Shown here in pieces: positions 33,455-45,279 of a DNA stretch of 64,000 nt (its first letter is position 1; each line of letters starts with the position of its first letter). Where the stretch lies: contig CAMLLD010000032.1 in the NCBI GenBank assembly GCA_946480785.1, forward strand, positions 1-64,000. The letters run 5' to 3'. The stretch is from an uncultured Blastocatellia bacterium (lineage in GTDB: Bacteria; Acidobacteriota; Blastocatellia; Pyrinomonadales; Pyrinomonadaceae). A program made the position numbers and the translations under genes. Below the pieces are notes generated by a model that was not told the origin of the DNA, did no database searches, and was given only the letters and a program-made list of their open reading frames with translations.

Positions 33455-35473
33455 CTAAGTCATCATGTCGATGGAGCTGATGCCGGCGCCGGCGAGAGTG
33501 AGGATGGCTTTGCGGCCGTGCTTGTCGCGCTGCATGCGGCGGGCGGCGGCGGTCAGGAGTTCTTCACTCGTCTCGCCATCTTCGGGGAAACAGGCGACCC
33601 CCAGACTCACGCCCAGTCCGATCATCGTGCCCGCGCGCACCGAGAAGAGTTGCTCCTCGACCGTACTGCGTACGCGGTCGGCAATCGACGCGGCCATCTT
33701 GCTCGAAGCCATCGGCATGATCGCCACAAACTCGTCGCCCGCGTAACGCGTCAGGATATCCATCTGCCGCAACTCACGCCGCACGACCCCCGCGACACTC
33801 GCCAACAGACGATCGCCAATCGAGTGGCCGTATTTGTCGTTGATGATCTTGAAGTCGTCGATGTCGATCGAGAGAACGGCGAGCGACTCGCGGTTCATGC
33901 GCTGGCACTCGGCGAGACGCTGTTCGAGCATCATGTAGAAACCGCGCGCGTTGGGCAGCTCCGTCAACGGATCGACGAGGGCACTCTCGCGCGTCTTTTC
34001 GTAAGTCAACGCGTTGTTGAGCGCGCTCGAAGCGTGCTGACAAACAGACTCGAGCAAACGGACGTGTTCGGTCGTGTATGACGTGCGACTCTGCGAGTAA
34101 AGAGCGATCGCTCCGAACGCGCCGTCTTCGCGCAACAACGGCGACACCAGCACGCCACGAAAACGTTTGACGATCTCTTCAGGTACGCCGACGAGGTCGA
34201 GCTCCGGCGAGGCGTTCGTCATCGAGCGCGCATTCGCGATCACCCAGCCCGTGATGCCGTCGCCGACCGTGATGCGGCGATTCGAAAACATTTCCGCTTC
34301 TTCACCAACCGCATGCGCCGCGATCGCTTTCCCGGAACGTTCGTCGACCAAAAAGATCACGCAACTATCGAACGGCACGATCGATTTAAGTTTATTCGCC
34401 ACGAGCGTAACGGTGTCGCTGAGGTTCAGCGACGAACCGATCGTCTGCGCGATCTCGTGCAGCGCAAAGACCTCGCGCTGCGCTTCAGAGATGGAGCGGA
34501 ACCCAGTCGTCTCCTCGATCGGCTCGCCGAGAATGTCTGACGCCAAACCCGCATCGGGTTTCGTGCTCGTCTCCATGTCGATAGAAACAGTGGACGCGAC
34601 TTGCTCCTGAATGTCTTCCGAACCGATGAGCCGATCGAAGGCCACAACGTGCTCCACAAACTTCTGCACGACCTTCGGATCGAACGCCGACCCGATCATG
34701 CTGTTCAGCAACGCGAGCGAGTCTTCGCGCTTCATCCCCTTGCGATACGGACGATCGCAACGAGTCGCGTCGTAAAAATCCACGACCGAAATGATGCGCG
34801 CGATGAGCGGAATCTGTTCGCCCTTCAAACCTTTCGGATAGCCGCTGCCGTCCCACTTCTCGTGGTGATAGCGAACGATGTCTTCGACCGGGTAAGGGAA
34901 GCCCACGCGTTTGAGAATGTCGCCGCCGACGACGGGGTGAATCTTCATCTTGGCAAACTCGGCTTCGGTGAGCTTGCCGGGTTTGTTGAGGATGTACTCC
35001 GGCACCGCGAGCTTGCCGATGTCGTGCAACAACGCGCCGGCATGTAACGCGCGCAGATCGGAATCGGAGAGCTTGAACAGCTTGCCCATTTCGACGGCGT
35101 AGATTTGCGTGCGGCGCACGTGGCCGTGCGTCGTTTGGTCCTTGGCGTCGATGGCGATAGCGAGCGATTCGATCGTGTTCATGTGAATCGCGGCCATCTC
35201 TTCGGCGTGGCGGCGGCGCTCGGCCTCGGCTTCACTCAGGGCGCGCACGCGTTTTTCGTTGAGTGAGTAGAAAAGCAGCGCGAACGCTGCGATGAGGAGG
35301 CCGAGGAGAGCAAAAGCGGCTCCTTCGTCGAGCAGCAGGAGCGCGAGACTGACGAGCGCCAGCGTGGCGCCGAATACAGTAATGCCGGTCGAGTTTAGCT
35401 TCAGCATGAGTTGATTAAGGCAAGGATCTAAGTCAGGCTTGGGAGCGTGCCAAACATTGTTGGCCACGGGCAT
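33455..35473 (-). CDS. HD-GYP, GAF and GGDEF protein (cyclic di-GMP turnover)
   Basis: The 672-residue protein has two membrane helices (about 30-70) and a linker; an HD-GYP phosphodiesterase domain with H150-D151 and HHEKWDGSGYP (203-213); a GAF domain (about 335-490); and a GGDEF domain with AGDEF (578-582). The inhibitory RxxD site RQMD (569-572) sits five residues before it. Both the making and breaking domains look intact. The start is uncertain: ATG 35473 is used, but the residues before MLKLNSTG (ATG 35407) look non-coding, and neither has a Shine-Dalgarno. It is the last gene of a run with the two genes at its right. Confidence 0.87.
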   Translation of the reverse strand: MPVANNVWHAPKPDLDPCLNQLMLKLNSTGITVFGATLALVSLALLLLDEGAAFALLGLLIAAFALLFYSLNEKRVRALSEAEAERRRHAEEMAAIHMNTIESLAIAIDAKDQTTHGHVRRTQIYAVEMGKLFKLSDSDLRALHAGALLHDIGKLAVPEYILNKPGKLTEAEFAKMKIHPVVGGDILKRVGFPYPVEDIVRYHHEKWDGSGYPKGLKGEQIPLIARIISVVDFYDATRCDRPYRKGMKREDSLALLNSMIGSAFDPKVVQKFVEHVVAFDRLIGSEDIQEQVASTVSIDMETSTKPDAGLASDILGEPIEETTGFRSISEAQREVFALHEIAQTIGSSLNLSDTVTLVANKLKSIVPFDSCVIFLVDERSGKAIAAHAVGEEAEMFSNRRITVGDGITGWVIANARSMTNASPELDLVGVPEEIVKRFRGVLVSPLLREDGAFGAIALYSQSRTSYTTEHVRLLESVCQHASSALNNALTYEKTRESALVDPLTELPNARGFYMMLEQRLAECQRMNRESLAVLSIDIDDFKIINDKYGHSIGDRLLASVAGVVRRELRQMDILTRYAGDEFVAIMPMASSKMAASIADRVRSTVEEQLFSVRAGTMIGLGVSLGVACFPEDGETSEELLTAAARRMQRDKHGRKAILTLAGAGISSIDMMT

Positions 35474-35516
35474 AACTATAGGTTTTTTCTAGGGTTTGGT
35501 CAAGTTTTGCCACAGA

Positions 35517-37535
<2,019 letters not shown>

Positions 37536-37554
37536 TGTTTACCTGCTTGCTGAA

Positions 37555-39843
37555 TTAGCCTTTGAACCAGTAGGGCGTCTGCTTGGTCCAGGGGCTGTTG
37601 GGATACTTGCGATGCAGCAGATCGAACGCCGTCTTGGACCAGCGTCCGGTGTTCGCATCACCGCAGCCGTAGCGCGTGGTTTTCACGGCGAGATGCAGCG
37701 CCTCGGGCACGCGCGAGTCGTTGGGATGGCTGTTGGCCCACTGGATGACTTCTTTGGCGATGTAGTTTGGCGCGGCGCCGAAGGAGTTGAGCGCCTTCCA
37801 TTCTTTTTCGGCCGCTTGCACTTGTTGCGGTGAGAGAAAACGCGGCGGCGCACCGGTGGTCACAGCGGTGAATTGGAGCGCTTCCCGATTTTCTTCCGCC
37901 GTGGCGGGCTGGAAAGCGGCCGAACACCACCAGTTATCGCGCAGTTGGTCCTGCTGGGGCAGCGGTGTCTCGCGGCCGAGACCGGGGTCGACGGTGGGCT
38001 CGAGACCAGGTGTCTTCAACCATGCGTAAATTGCGGCGAACTTCTTCTCGTCAGGCTGTCCGGCCAATTGATAACTCGTCAACAGGTCTGCTGTTTGCGG
38101 AACGAGTTGCGCGAGCAGCGGCGCGATCTCATCCGCGGTTTGCGTGTCGCCGAGTATCGCTGCGCGTAGCCACGTGGCCTGGATGAGATCGAGTCGCGGC
38201 CCGGCGGGCAACACGTTGCTCTTGACGGCATCTCTCAGCACCGACAGCGGCAACTGCTGATTGATCGCGTGCGCCGCATCGACGTCGAAGAAGGGCTTGC
38301 CTTTCTTGGCTTTGGTTTCGTCGGAAGTCTCCGAATCCTCCGCGGGGATCTCGCGGCCGTCGTCGTTCCAACTCAACGCCGCCGGCACGCGCGTCGCATC
38401 GGCGAGAAACTCGGAAAGGTTGTTGGCCAGACGCATTCGTTGACTGAGCAACAGGTTCACCGTCGACTCATCAAACCGTGCGCGCTCGGTTTTCAACGTC
38501 TGATCGAGAAGCGTGCGGGCTTCCGTTTCCTTACCTGACTCGAGCAGGAAGCGAATCGCATGGAAGCGCGCGGCGGGAAACGCGGGCGAAGTGTTCTTTA
38601 CCTTTTGCGCTTCGGCTAACAGCTCACCGGCGTGCGGCCCGTTTCCTTTCGTCAACGTCAACGCCGCGATCAACCACGGCATGGAATGCGTCGCCTGCCA
38701 GCGCGCAAACGCATGATCCGGTGCTTCATTGCCGTTGCTTTCAAACGTCGCGATCCAATCCGTCAAATCCTCTCCCTTTGGGATCGTCGCGGGCTTACTG
38801 TCCGCATCATCCGTTTCCAAAAAGCCATCGAGCAGAACGGTGTAATCCCAGAGGTCCTGCTTCAGATTCGGGTTCGGCGTTTTGGCGCTCAGCGACTTCG
38901 CGAGCTCGTTGAGTCGCTCGGCCGGGTGCGCGCGCAAACGAACAAGATTCAACAGACGAAGCGAAGCAGCATGCAACGAGCTGAGCTTCTTGTCGGCGAG
39001 GATCTTCTGGAGTTGCGCTTCGGCGGCTTCTAGTGATTGCTGCTTCTGATCCGCAGGCCCGAGACTGCCTTTGCGCGCGAGTGTGCGCGCGACGAGGTAC
39101 ACCGCGTCTGTTCGCCACGGTGAATTCGGATCGGCGGCGATCATCTCGAAACCTTTGCGCGCCTCGTCGAAGTTTGTCGCGTAGAAATTCGCGGCGGCGA
39201 TCTGGTAGGCGCGATCCGCGCGCGTCAGCGCATCAGCATCTGCCCCAAGCTCCGCCGGAATCGAACTCCCGCCCGCACAATTACTGAAAACCTGGTCCTG
39301 TCCTTCGACCCACGTCTTCACTGCGGCACTGTCAGCGCCGTACTTCGCGATGCGTTCCCCAAGCGCCGCAATCGCCGTGTCGAACGAATCTTTCTGGCAG
39401 TTCAGATAAGTCTCGTACTCGTTCGGCTTCTCACGGCTGCGATAAACCGAGATCGGCGCCGGCTCAGCAGCCACGACTTTCTTGCGCGCTTCCAGCCAGC
39501 TCTTCACCCAATCTTCATCACCCAGCGACGCACCTGTCTCCAGTCGATCTTTCCACAACTCAGTCAACGCTTTTTGTTCGTCAGGCGTGAACGGCGCGCC
39601 TTCGAGATAGCGATACGCGACGTAAAGATACGAGCGCGCGTAAGTCGGCTGCACCATGCCGATGCGCCCGGACGCGAAGCGCGCGAGCGGAAAATCCGGA
39701 TGCACGGTGTGAACGAAAATGGTTTCCAGCACGAATGGACCACACGCAAACGCGGAGTTCGTGGTCAGCAGCCCGACCGTTAGAAAAAGGGTAAGCACAA
39801 CGGCGATGATGGCGTGCGAGCGCATGTTCGTTAAGGTTCTCAT
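37555..39843 (-). CDS. Large exported protein, function unknown
   Basis: Starting at ATG 39843 the product has 762 residues. An N-terminal signal peptide (about 1-34) ends AFA-CGPF, followed by a region with SYLYVAYRYLEG and many helical repeats (TPR-like, for example about 200-420). A Cys lies directly after the likely cleavage site, but the lipobox is not canonical. An open frame extends upstream to 40131, but it overlaps the opposing gene and its repeat, so it is not used. The gene is followed by the YyaL-type gene after 19 nt. No family was recognised. Confidence 0.75.
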   Translation of the reverse strand: MRTLTNMRSHAIIAVVLTLFLTVGLLTTNSAFACGPFVLETIFVHTVHPDFPLARFASGRIGMVQPTYARSYLYVAYRYLEGAPFTPDEQKALTELWKDRLETGASLGDEDWVKSWLEARKKVVAAEPAPISVYRSREKPNEYETYLNCQKDSFDTAIAALGERIAKYGADSAAVKTWVEGQDQVFSNCAGGSSIPAELGADADALTRADRAYQIAAANFYATNFDEARKGFEMIAADPNSPWRTDAVYLVARTLARKGSLGPADQKQQSLEAAEAQLQKILADKKLSSLHAASLRLLNLVRLRAHPAERLNELAKSLSAKTPNPNLKQDLWDYTVLLDGFLETDDADSKPATIPKGEDLTDWIATFESNGNEAPDHAFARWQATHSMPWLIAALTLTKGNGPHAGELLAEAQKVKNTSPAFPAARFHAIRFLLESGKETEARTLLDQTLKTERARFDESTVNLLLSQRMRLANNLSEFLADATRVPAALSWNDDGREIPAEDSETSDETKAKKGKPFFDVDAAHAINQQLPLSVLRDAVKSNVLPAGPRLDLIQATWLRAAILGDTQTADEIAPLLAQLVPQTADLLTSYQLAGQPDEKKFAAIYAWLKTPGLEPTVDPGLGRETPLPQQDQLRDNWWCSAAFQPATAEENREALQFTAVTTGAPPRFLSPQQVQAAEKEWKALNSFGAAPNYIAKEVIQWANSHPNDSRVPEALHLAVKTTRYGCGDANTGRWSKTAFDLLHRKYPNSPWTKQTPYWFKG

Positions 39844-39864
39844 CGGAGTTTGCGAGAGTTTACA

Positions 39865-39891
39865 CCACAGATTACAGAGATCGTACAGATT
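39865..39891. repeat. Dispersed repeat, copy 2, in the divergent gap
   Basis: CCACAGATTACAGAG followed by ATCGTACAGATT lies between two divergent genes 66 bp apart. It contributes the -35 region of the ETF-quinone oxidoreductase gene. Confidence 0.6.
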
Positions 39892-39900
39892 CGCTATACT
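39871..39900 (+). promoter_or_regulatory. Candidate promoter of the ETF-quinone oxidoreductase gene
   Basis: ATTACA (39871-39876) and TATACT (39895-39900) are 18 bp apart. The start would fall near 39907, only about 3 nt before ATG 39910, so the mRNA would be leaderless or nearly so. No Shine-Dalgarno precedes the ATG. Confidence 0.45.
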
Positions 39901-39909
39901 GGCCCGCTT

Positions 39910-41583
39910 ATGGAACGTGAGACTTTGGACTTCGACGTAGTATTCGTCGGTGCGGGGCCGGCGAATCTCAGCGGCGCACTGCACCTCGCGCGGCTCGTAA
40001 AACAGAGCGACCTCGGCGACATCGAGATCGCCGTCATCGAAAAAGGCGCGGCGGTGGGCGCGCACATACTCTCGGGCGCGGTTATGGATCCGCGTGCTTT
40101 GAAAGAACTGATTCCGGATTTCGTCGAACAAGGCGCGCCGCTCGAGTCACCTGTTAAAGAAGACTACTTTCTCTATCTCACGGCCAAACACGCGATCCGT
40201 TCGCCGATCACGCCGCCGCCGCTGAAAAATCACGGCTACTACATCGTCTCTTTGAATCGTCTCACGGCGTGGCTCGGCGAGAAGTGTGAAGAAGCGGGGG
40301 TGAACATCTTTCCGGAGTTTCCCGGCGCGGATCTGCTCTACGACGAAAACGATCGCGTTCTCGGCGTGCGCACGGGCGACAAAGGCATCGACAAGGAAGG
40401 GAAGCCGAAAGCGAACTTTGAACCGGGCGTCGATCTGCGCGCGAAAGTCACCGTACTCGGTGAAGGTCCGCGCGGCTCGCTGACCAAGATGCTCGTCGAA
40501 CGACTCGGGCTCGACGAAGGACGCGAACCACAGGTCTACAGCATCGGCGTTAAGGAGTTATGGGAACTGCCGGACGATCGTTATCCCGCCGGACGCGTCA
40601 CGCACACGCTCGGCTTTCCGTCGGACTCGCAAACTTATGGCGGCGGCTGGATCTACGGCATGCAAAACCGCGTGCTGAACATCGGTTACGTCACCGGACT
40701 CGATTACAAAGATCCCCTGCTCGATCCGCACGCGGAGTTTCAGCGTTACAAGACGCATCCGTACATCGCGAAACTGCTCGAAGGCGGCAAGATGATCCGT
40801 TACGGCGCGAAGACGATCGCTGCGGGTGGTTACTTCGCGATGCCGCGGACGTACGCTGACGGCGTCTTGCTTGTCGGAGACTGTGCGGGGTTTCTCAACT
40901 CGCAACGACTCAAGGGAATTCACTCGGCGATCAAGAGCGGCATGCTCGCGGCGGAAGTGATCTTCGAAGCACTCAAAGCGAAGGATTATTCGGCGCAGCA
41001 GTTACAACGTTACGAACAGTGTGTTAACGAGAGTTGGATCATTCCCGAGCTGCGCAAAGTGCGAAACTTCCACGCGGGATTCAAACACGGCCGCTGGCTG
41101 GGCATCGTCAACACGGGATTGCAATTCTTCACGGGTGGACGCGCGTGGGGACTCTTCGATCGGGATCGCGCGAAGGCGGGCCACGAAGAGATGCGCAAGC
41201 TCAACGCTTACGGCTACCGCGGCGACGATCTCGAGCAGCGATATAACGGATTTCGCTTTGACGGGAAGACTACCTTCAACAAGCTGACCGACGTGTACCA
41301 CGCCGCGGTGGGCCACGACGAAGATCAGCCCGCGCATCTGCACGTGCTCGACACGAATATCTGTTCGACGCGTTGTGCGGAAGAGTACGGCAATCCGTGC
41401 CAGCGCTTCTGCCCGGCAGCGGTCTATGAAATGGTAGACGACGGCGCGAACGGCAAACGTCGTTTGCAGATCAACTTCTCAAACTGCGTGCACTGCAAGA
41501 CCTGCGACATCATGGACCCTTACCAGATCATTAACTGGGTGACGCCGGAAGGCGGCGGTGGTCCTGACTACAAGGGTATGTAA
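39910..41583 (+). CDS. Electron transfer flavoprotein-ubiquinone oxidoreductase
   Basis: The 557-residue enzyme passes electrons from ETF into the quinone pool. An FAD-binding Rossmann motif VGAGPANLSG lies near residue 14. The C terminus has the 4Fe-4S cluster ligands (CSTRC, then CQRFC and CVHCKTC) and ends GGGGPDYKGM, as in the family. ATG 39910 is chosen because the open frame before it is repeat sequence. The stop directly abuts the stop of rpoZ on the other strand. Confidence 0.94.
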   Translation: MERETLDFDVVFVGAGPANLSGALHLARLVKQSDLGDIEIAVIEKGAAVGAHILSGAVMDPRALKELIPDFVEQGAPLESPVKEDYFLYLTAKHAIRSPITPPPLKNHGYYIVSLNRLTAWLGEKCEEAGVNIFPEFPGADLLYDENDRVLGVRTGDKGIDKEGKPKANFEPGVDLRAKVTVLGEGPRGSLTKMLVERLGLDEGREPQVYSIGVKELWELPDDRYPAGRVTHTLGFPSDSQTYGGGWIYGMQNRVLNIGYVTGLDYKDPLLDPHAEFQRYKTHPYIAKLLEGGKMIRYGAKTIAAGGYFAMPRTYADGVLLVGDCAGFLNSQRLKGIHSAIKSGMLAAEVIFEALKAKDYSAQQLQRYEQCVNESWIIPELRKVRNFHAGFKHGRWLGIVNTGLQFFTGGRAWGLFDRDRAKAGHEEMRKLNAYGYRGDDLEQRYNGFRFDGKTTFNKLTDVYHAAVGHDEDQPAHLHVLDTNICSTRCAEEYGNPCQRFCPAAVYEMVDDGANGKRRLQINFSNCVHCKTCDIMDPYQIINWVTPEGGGGPDYKGM

Positions 41584-41826
41584 CTACTTGGCGGCTTCGG
41601 GATCTTTCTGCTTGATGTCGAAGTGAACGCGCCCGCGGATCACTTCTTCCAGCGCAATTCGGGTCGGCTTGTGTTTCTGCGGATCGATGTCGATGCGCGG
41701 GTTCGCTCCGCGTTGTAACTGCTTGCTGCGCTTCGCTGCGAGAATGATGAGGCGGTACTTTGAATCTACTTCGCGTCCGCCGGGGGTTTCCAATTCATTC
41801 TCAGCCAACTCTGTCGTCGTAGCCAC
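41584..41826 (-). CDS. rpoZ: RNA polymerase omega subunit
   Basis: The 80-residue protein contains the omega core SKYRLIILAAKRSKQLQRG and a C-terminal ALEEVIRG segment. GTG 41826 is the start: AAGGAG lies 8 nt upstream, and the longer open frame upstream has no such signal. It follows gmk by 32 nt, the standard yicC-gmk-rpoZ order. Its stop is adjacent to that of the opposing gene. Confidence 0.9.
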   Translation of the reverse strand: MATTTELAENELETPGGREVDSKYRLIILAAKRSKQLQRGANPRIDIDPQKHKPTRIALEEVIRGRVHFDIKQKDPEAAK

Positions 41827-41858
41827 TCGATTGCTCCTTCTCTTCGTATAAATACCAA

Positions 41859-42536
41859 TCAATCTTCCGCCGGCCAAAACTTCGCGATCACTTCGCGCAC
41901 CAGGTTCTCCTGGCGGCGACAACGAGCGCGCTCGGCATAAATAATCGAAGCAAGCTGTCCCGCGGCCCGCTCTACTTCGTCGTTAAAAATCACGTAGTCG
42001 AAAGCTGAATACTGGCGCAGTTCTTCCGGCGCGTTGTGCAACCTGACTTCCAGTTCCTCGGGCGAATCAGTGCCCCGGGCAATCAATCGTTCACGCAGCA
42101 CTGCAAATGACGGGGGCAGGATAAAAACACTCACCGAATCCAGCGGCAACTCGCGCACGCTCTCCGCGCCCTGAACATCGACTTCCAGCACGATGTCAGT
42201 GCCGGCCGCAGTCTCATCAGCGACCTGTCGTTTGGCCGTGCCGTAGAGATTTCCGTGCACGCACGCCCATTCGAGGAAATCGCCGGCAGCGACCATTTCT
42301 TCAAAAACCTGCCGGCCAACAAAGAAATACTCGCGGCCATTCAGCTCATTGTTGCGTGGCGCACGAGTTGTAAACGACACAGAATAGCTAAGATTTGGCA
42401 CTACGTCCAAGACGTGACGGATGATCGTGCCCTTGCCGCCGCCGGAAGGTGAGCTGACGACAAACAAGGTGCCTCTTGGTTTGGTTGCGTTTGTGATCTC
42501 GGTCGCCGGCTGTAGTTCTTTCACTTTACTCGACAT
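41859..42536 (-). CDS. gmk: Guanylate kinase
   Basis: This 225-residue enzyme phosphorylates GMP to GDP. The P-loop SSPSGGGKGT is near residue 28, and YSVSFTTRAPR and YFVGRQVF, the GMP-binding parts, follow. The first 20 residues are extra relative to the usual 200-205. The ATG lies 11 nt inside the end of yicC, so translation is coupled. Confidence 0.94.
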   Translation of the reverse strand: MSSKVKELQPATEITNATKPRGTLFVVSSPSGGGKGTIIRHVLDVVPNLSYSVSFTTRAPRNNELNGREYFFVGRQVFEEMVAAGDFLEWACVHGNLYGTAKRQVADETAAGTDIVLEVDVQGAESVRELPLDSVSVFILPPSFAVLRERLIARGTDSPEELEVRLHNAPEELRQYSAFDYVIFNDEVERAAGQLASIIYAERARCRRQENLVREVIAKFWPAED

Positions 42537-43404
42537 TCTGAACCTGCTCGCGGAGTTTTTCGACCTCTGCTTTGATTGCCAGCCCAGCTTCCTTGATTAC
42601 CAGATCAGTAGACTTGGAAAGCGTGGTGTTCGCTTCACGGTTCAGTTCCTGCAAGAGAAAATCGAGCATCTTTCCCGCTTCGCCCGGGGCATCGAGCGCT
42701 TCCTGAAATTGGGTCAGGTGACTGCGCAAACGCACCATCTCCTCGCTGACGTCGCTGCGATCGGCAAGGTACGCGACCTCCTGGGCCAACCGCGCCGGAT
42801 CTATCTCCACGACTTGTCCGCCACGATTGAGTAGTTCGCCGATCCGTTTTTGCAGACGCAGGCGGTAAGCGTCCGCGAGTCCGGCCGCGGCGGCTTCGAT
42901 CGTGGGCACGAGTGACTCGATCTTCATTACGCGCTCGCGCAACTCGGTTTTGAGCGTTTCACCTTCCTGCTCGCGCATGCGTTCGAGCTCGTCGAGCGCC
43001 TGGTCCACCGCGGTGTCGAGCGCGGTGACGATGCGATCGTCGATACCGTTGCGCGCCGGTTGCAGCGCGCCGGGAATACGAGCGAGCACGTTGATGTCGA
43101 TTTCGCCGGCGATGTCGAAGTCCTGTTGTAGTTGTTTGAGGGCGTTAACGTAGCCGGCGATGAGCGGGCGATTCAGTTCGTAGACCATCTGGGCCGTGCG
43201 ATCGAGACTGATGGTCACGTCCACGCGGCCGCGAGTCAGACGTGAAGTGATGCGCTTCTTAACGCCGGGTTCGAGAGCGGCGAGTTCCGCGCCGACGCGC
43301 AGATGAATGTCGAGAAAGCGGTTGTTAACGGTCTTGAGATCAACGGAGACGGAGAAGTCGTCGCCCGCCACCATTGCCTTGCCGTATCCCGTCATTGATT
43401 TCAT
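42526..43404 (-). CDS. yicC: YicC-family endoribonuclease
   Basis: The 292-residue protein starts MKSMTGYGKA, the N-terminal signature, and ends EVEKLREQVQNVE, the C-terminal one. Members are endoribonucleases that help regulate RNA stability. Its ATG overlaps the stop of the upstream transporter gene by 4 nt, and its end overlaps gmk by 11 nt. Confidence 0.93.
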   Translation of the reverse strand: MKSMTGYGKAMVAGDDFSVSVDLKTVNNRFLDIHLRVGAELAALEPGVKKRITSRLTRGRVDVTISLDRTAQMVYELNRPLIAGYVNALKQLQQDFDIAGEIDINVLARIPGALQPARNGIDDRIVTALDTAVDQALDELERMREQEGETLKTELRERVMKIESLVPTIEAAAAGLADAYRLRLQKRIGELLNRGGQVVEIDPARLAQEVAYLADRSDVSEEMVRLRSHLTQFQEALDAPGEAGKMLDFLLQELNREANTTLSKSTDLVIKEAGLAIKAEVEKLREQVQNVE

Positions 43405-45209
43405 ATTGTCTGTGCTATCTGTGGCTCTTCTTCGTCAGCAAACTGCAGTTCGTAAAGCTTGCGATACTGCCCGTTCTTCGCCAGCAGCTCCGTGTGCGTG
43501 CCCATTTCAATGATGCGACCGGCTTCCATCACCACGATCACGTCCGCGCGACGCACCGTGGAAAGACGGTGGGCGATCACGATGGTCGTACGATTGCGAA
43601 CGAGATTGGCAATAGCCCGTTGCACCAAACGTTCCGACTCGGCGTCGAGCGCGGAAGTCGCTTCGTCCAAAATGAGAACGGGGGCATTGACCAGAATTGC
43701 ACGAGCGATGGCCAGTCGTTGGCGTTGACCGCCGGAAAGAAAGATGCCGCGCTCGCCGACAATCGTATCGTAACCATCGGGCATTTCGCGAATGAAGTCG
43801 TGCGCAAAAGCGATCAGCGCGGCTTCTTCGATCTCGACGCCAGTGGCATCGGGTTTACCGTAAGCGATGTTGTGCTGCACCGTGTCGTTGAAGAGCACGG
43901 TCTCCTGCGTGACTAAAGCGATGTACTCGCGCAAGCTCTTCAGTTGTGCGTCGCGCAGATCGACACCGTCCCACAGCACGGCGCCGGAGGTCGGATCGTG
44001 AAAGCGCGGCAGCAGCTTCGTCAATGTAGATTTTCCGCCGCCCGATTCACCAACGAGCGCGACCATCGTGCCGGCTTTGATCTTTAAACTGACGTCGCGT
44101 AGCACCGAACGCGTTTCGTTCGAATAACCGAACGAGACATTACGCAGCTCGATCTCGTTCTGCAGTGGCGCGAGTGTTTGCGCGTCGGGCTTCTCGACGA
44201 TCTCGGCGTGCTCGTCCATCACTTCCCACACGTGCTGGGCCGCAGCCAGCGCCTGCTCCATGCTGTTTTGCAGGCGCGAGAGCTTGCGCATCGGATCGTA
44301 GCTGCGAAACAGAAAGAAGAGGAACGCGAGAAACTGCGCGCTGTCCATTCGTCCGGCGAGAATCTCGTGCTGACCGAAGAACAGCAGCAGCACGACGAAG
44401 AGAATGCCGATCATCTCGATCGTGGGCGGCGCTGCGCCGGCGATGATCGCGCTGCGAAGGTTGGCCCGCACGATTCGCTTAGCCACCGCCGTGAAGCGAT
44501 CGGCCTCGCGTTTCTCCGCGCGATAGGCCTTCACGATCCCCTGGTTCGCGAGTGCTTCCTGCGCGGTGTCGGTTAGCTCCTTGCTGCCTTCGAAACTCTC
44601 TCGCGCGAGGTTGCGCAATGACGTGCCGAATTTCGCGGTGAGCACGGCGATGATCGGCGCGAGCACGAGCGAGCCGAGTGTCAAACGCCAACTGAAATAA
44701 AAGGACGCCGCCAGAAAACCGATGAGGGTGAAACTCTCACGCAGCATGTCGCGCATCGTCGCCGTCACGGCCGTTTCAATCGCCGCGGCGCTCGAAACCA
44801 GGCGCGACACGAGATAATTCGTGCGATGGCGTTCGAAGAACGTCGCCGATTGAGCGAGCAAGTGGCCGTACAAATCCTGCCGGAGCTTCAGCACTGCCGA
44901 CTGTCCGATCCGCGCCATCAGGTAAGTAGACAAGTACTCCGCGATGCCTTTACCCACCGTAAAAAGAACCAGCAGGATCGAGATCATTTTCCACGCGCCG
45001 AACCCCGCAGCGGGAATCAGACGCTGCAAGCCAAACAGCGTGGAAGCGCGTTGACCGTCGCCCGGTGAGAAGGCCTGGTTGAAGATTGGTACAATCAGCG
45101 CGCCGGTCGCGCTTTCAAACAGACTGACGAGCACCATTGCGAACGTCGCGAGCGTGAAGACCGGCCAGTGAGGTCTCAGGTACTTTAACAGGCGGCGAAG
45201 ATCACGCAT
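43401..45209 (-). CDS. MsbA-like lipid/peptide ABC exporter (fused membrane and ATPase domains)
   Basis: The 602-residue protein has six membrane helices (about 15-310) and a C-terminal ATPase with Walker A GESGGGKST, signature LSGGQRQR and Walker B VLILDEATSALD. This is the half-transporter architecture of MsbA, which flips lipid A core across the membrane; substrate here is not proven. It heads the operon with yicC, gmk and rpoZ, with overlaps between most genes. The start is ATG 45209. Confidence 0.9.
   Translation of the reverse strand: MRDLRRLLKYLRPHWPVFTLATFAMVLVSLFESATGALIVPIFNQAFSPGDGQRASTLFGLQRLIPAAGFGAWKMISILLVLFTVGKGIAEYLSTYLMARIGQSAVLKLRQDLYGHLLAQSATFFERHRTNYLVSRLVSSAAAIETAVTATMRDMLRESFTLIGFLAASFYFSWRLTLGSLVLAPIIAVLTAKFGTSLRNLARESFEGSKELTDTAQEALANQGIVKAYRAEKREADRFTAVAKRIVRANLRSAIIAGAAPPTIEMIGILFVVLLLFFGQHEILAGRMDSAQFLAFLFFLFRSYDPMRKLSRLQNSMEQALAAAQHVWEVMDEHAEIVEKPDAQTLAPLQNEIELRNVSFGYSNETRSVLRDVSLKIKAGTMVALVGESGGGKSTLTKLLPRFHDPTSGAVLWDGVDLRDAQLKSLREYIALVTQETVLFNDTVQHNIAYGKPDATGVEIEEAALIAFAHDFIREMPDGYDTIVGERGIFLSGGQRQRLAIARAILVNAPVLILDEATSALDAESERLVQRAIANLVRNRTTIVIAHRLSTVRRADVIVVMEAGRIIEMGTHTELLAKNGQYRKLYELQFADEEEPQIAQTI
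43406..43425. repeat. Dispersed repeat, copy 3, at the transporter/yicC junction
   Basis: TTGTCTGTGCTATCTGTGGC is an inverted, degenerate copy of the repeat core. On the coding strand it encodes the last residues of the transporter (PQIAQTI) just before the ATGA overlap with yicC. Confidence 0.5.
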
Positions 45210-45279
45210 CTCTGGTTGCGAAAGTCTCGGATCAGTTGCTATAAGGGAGGCAGAAGACGGTCCTAAACATAAACAGGGA

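Noticed and set aside
39844..40131. Upstream extension of the large exported protein gene
   Set aside because: It overlaps the ETF-quinone oxidoreductase gene and a repeat, whereas ATG 39843 begins a clear signal peptide.
41827..41922. Upstream extension of rpoZ
   Set aside because: It overlaps the end of gmk and has no Shine-Dalgarno; GTG 41826 has AAGGAG at good spacing.
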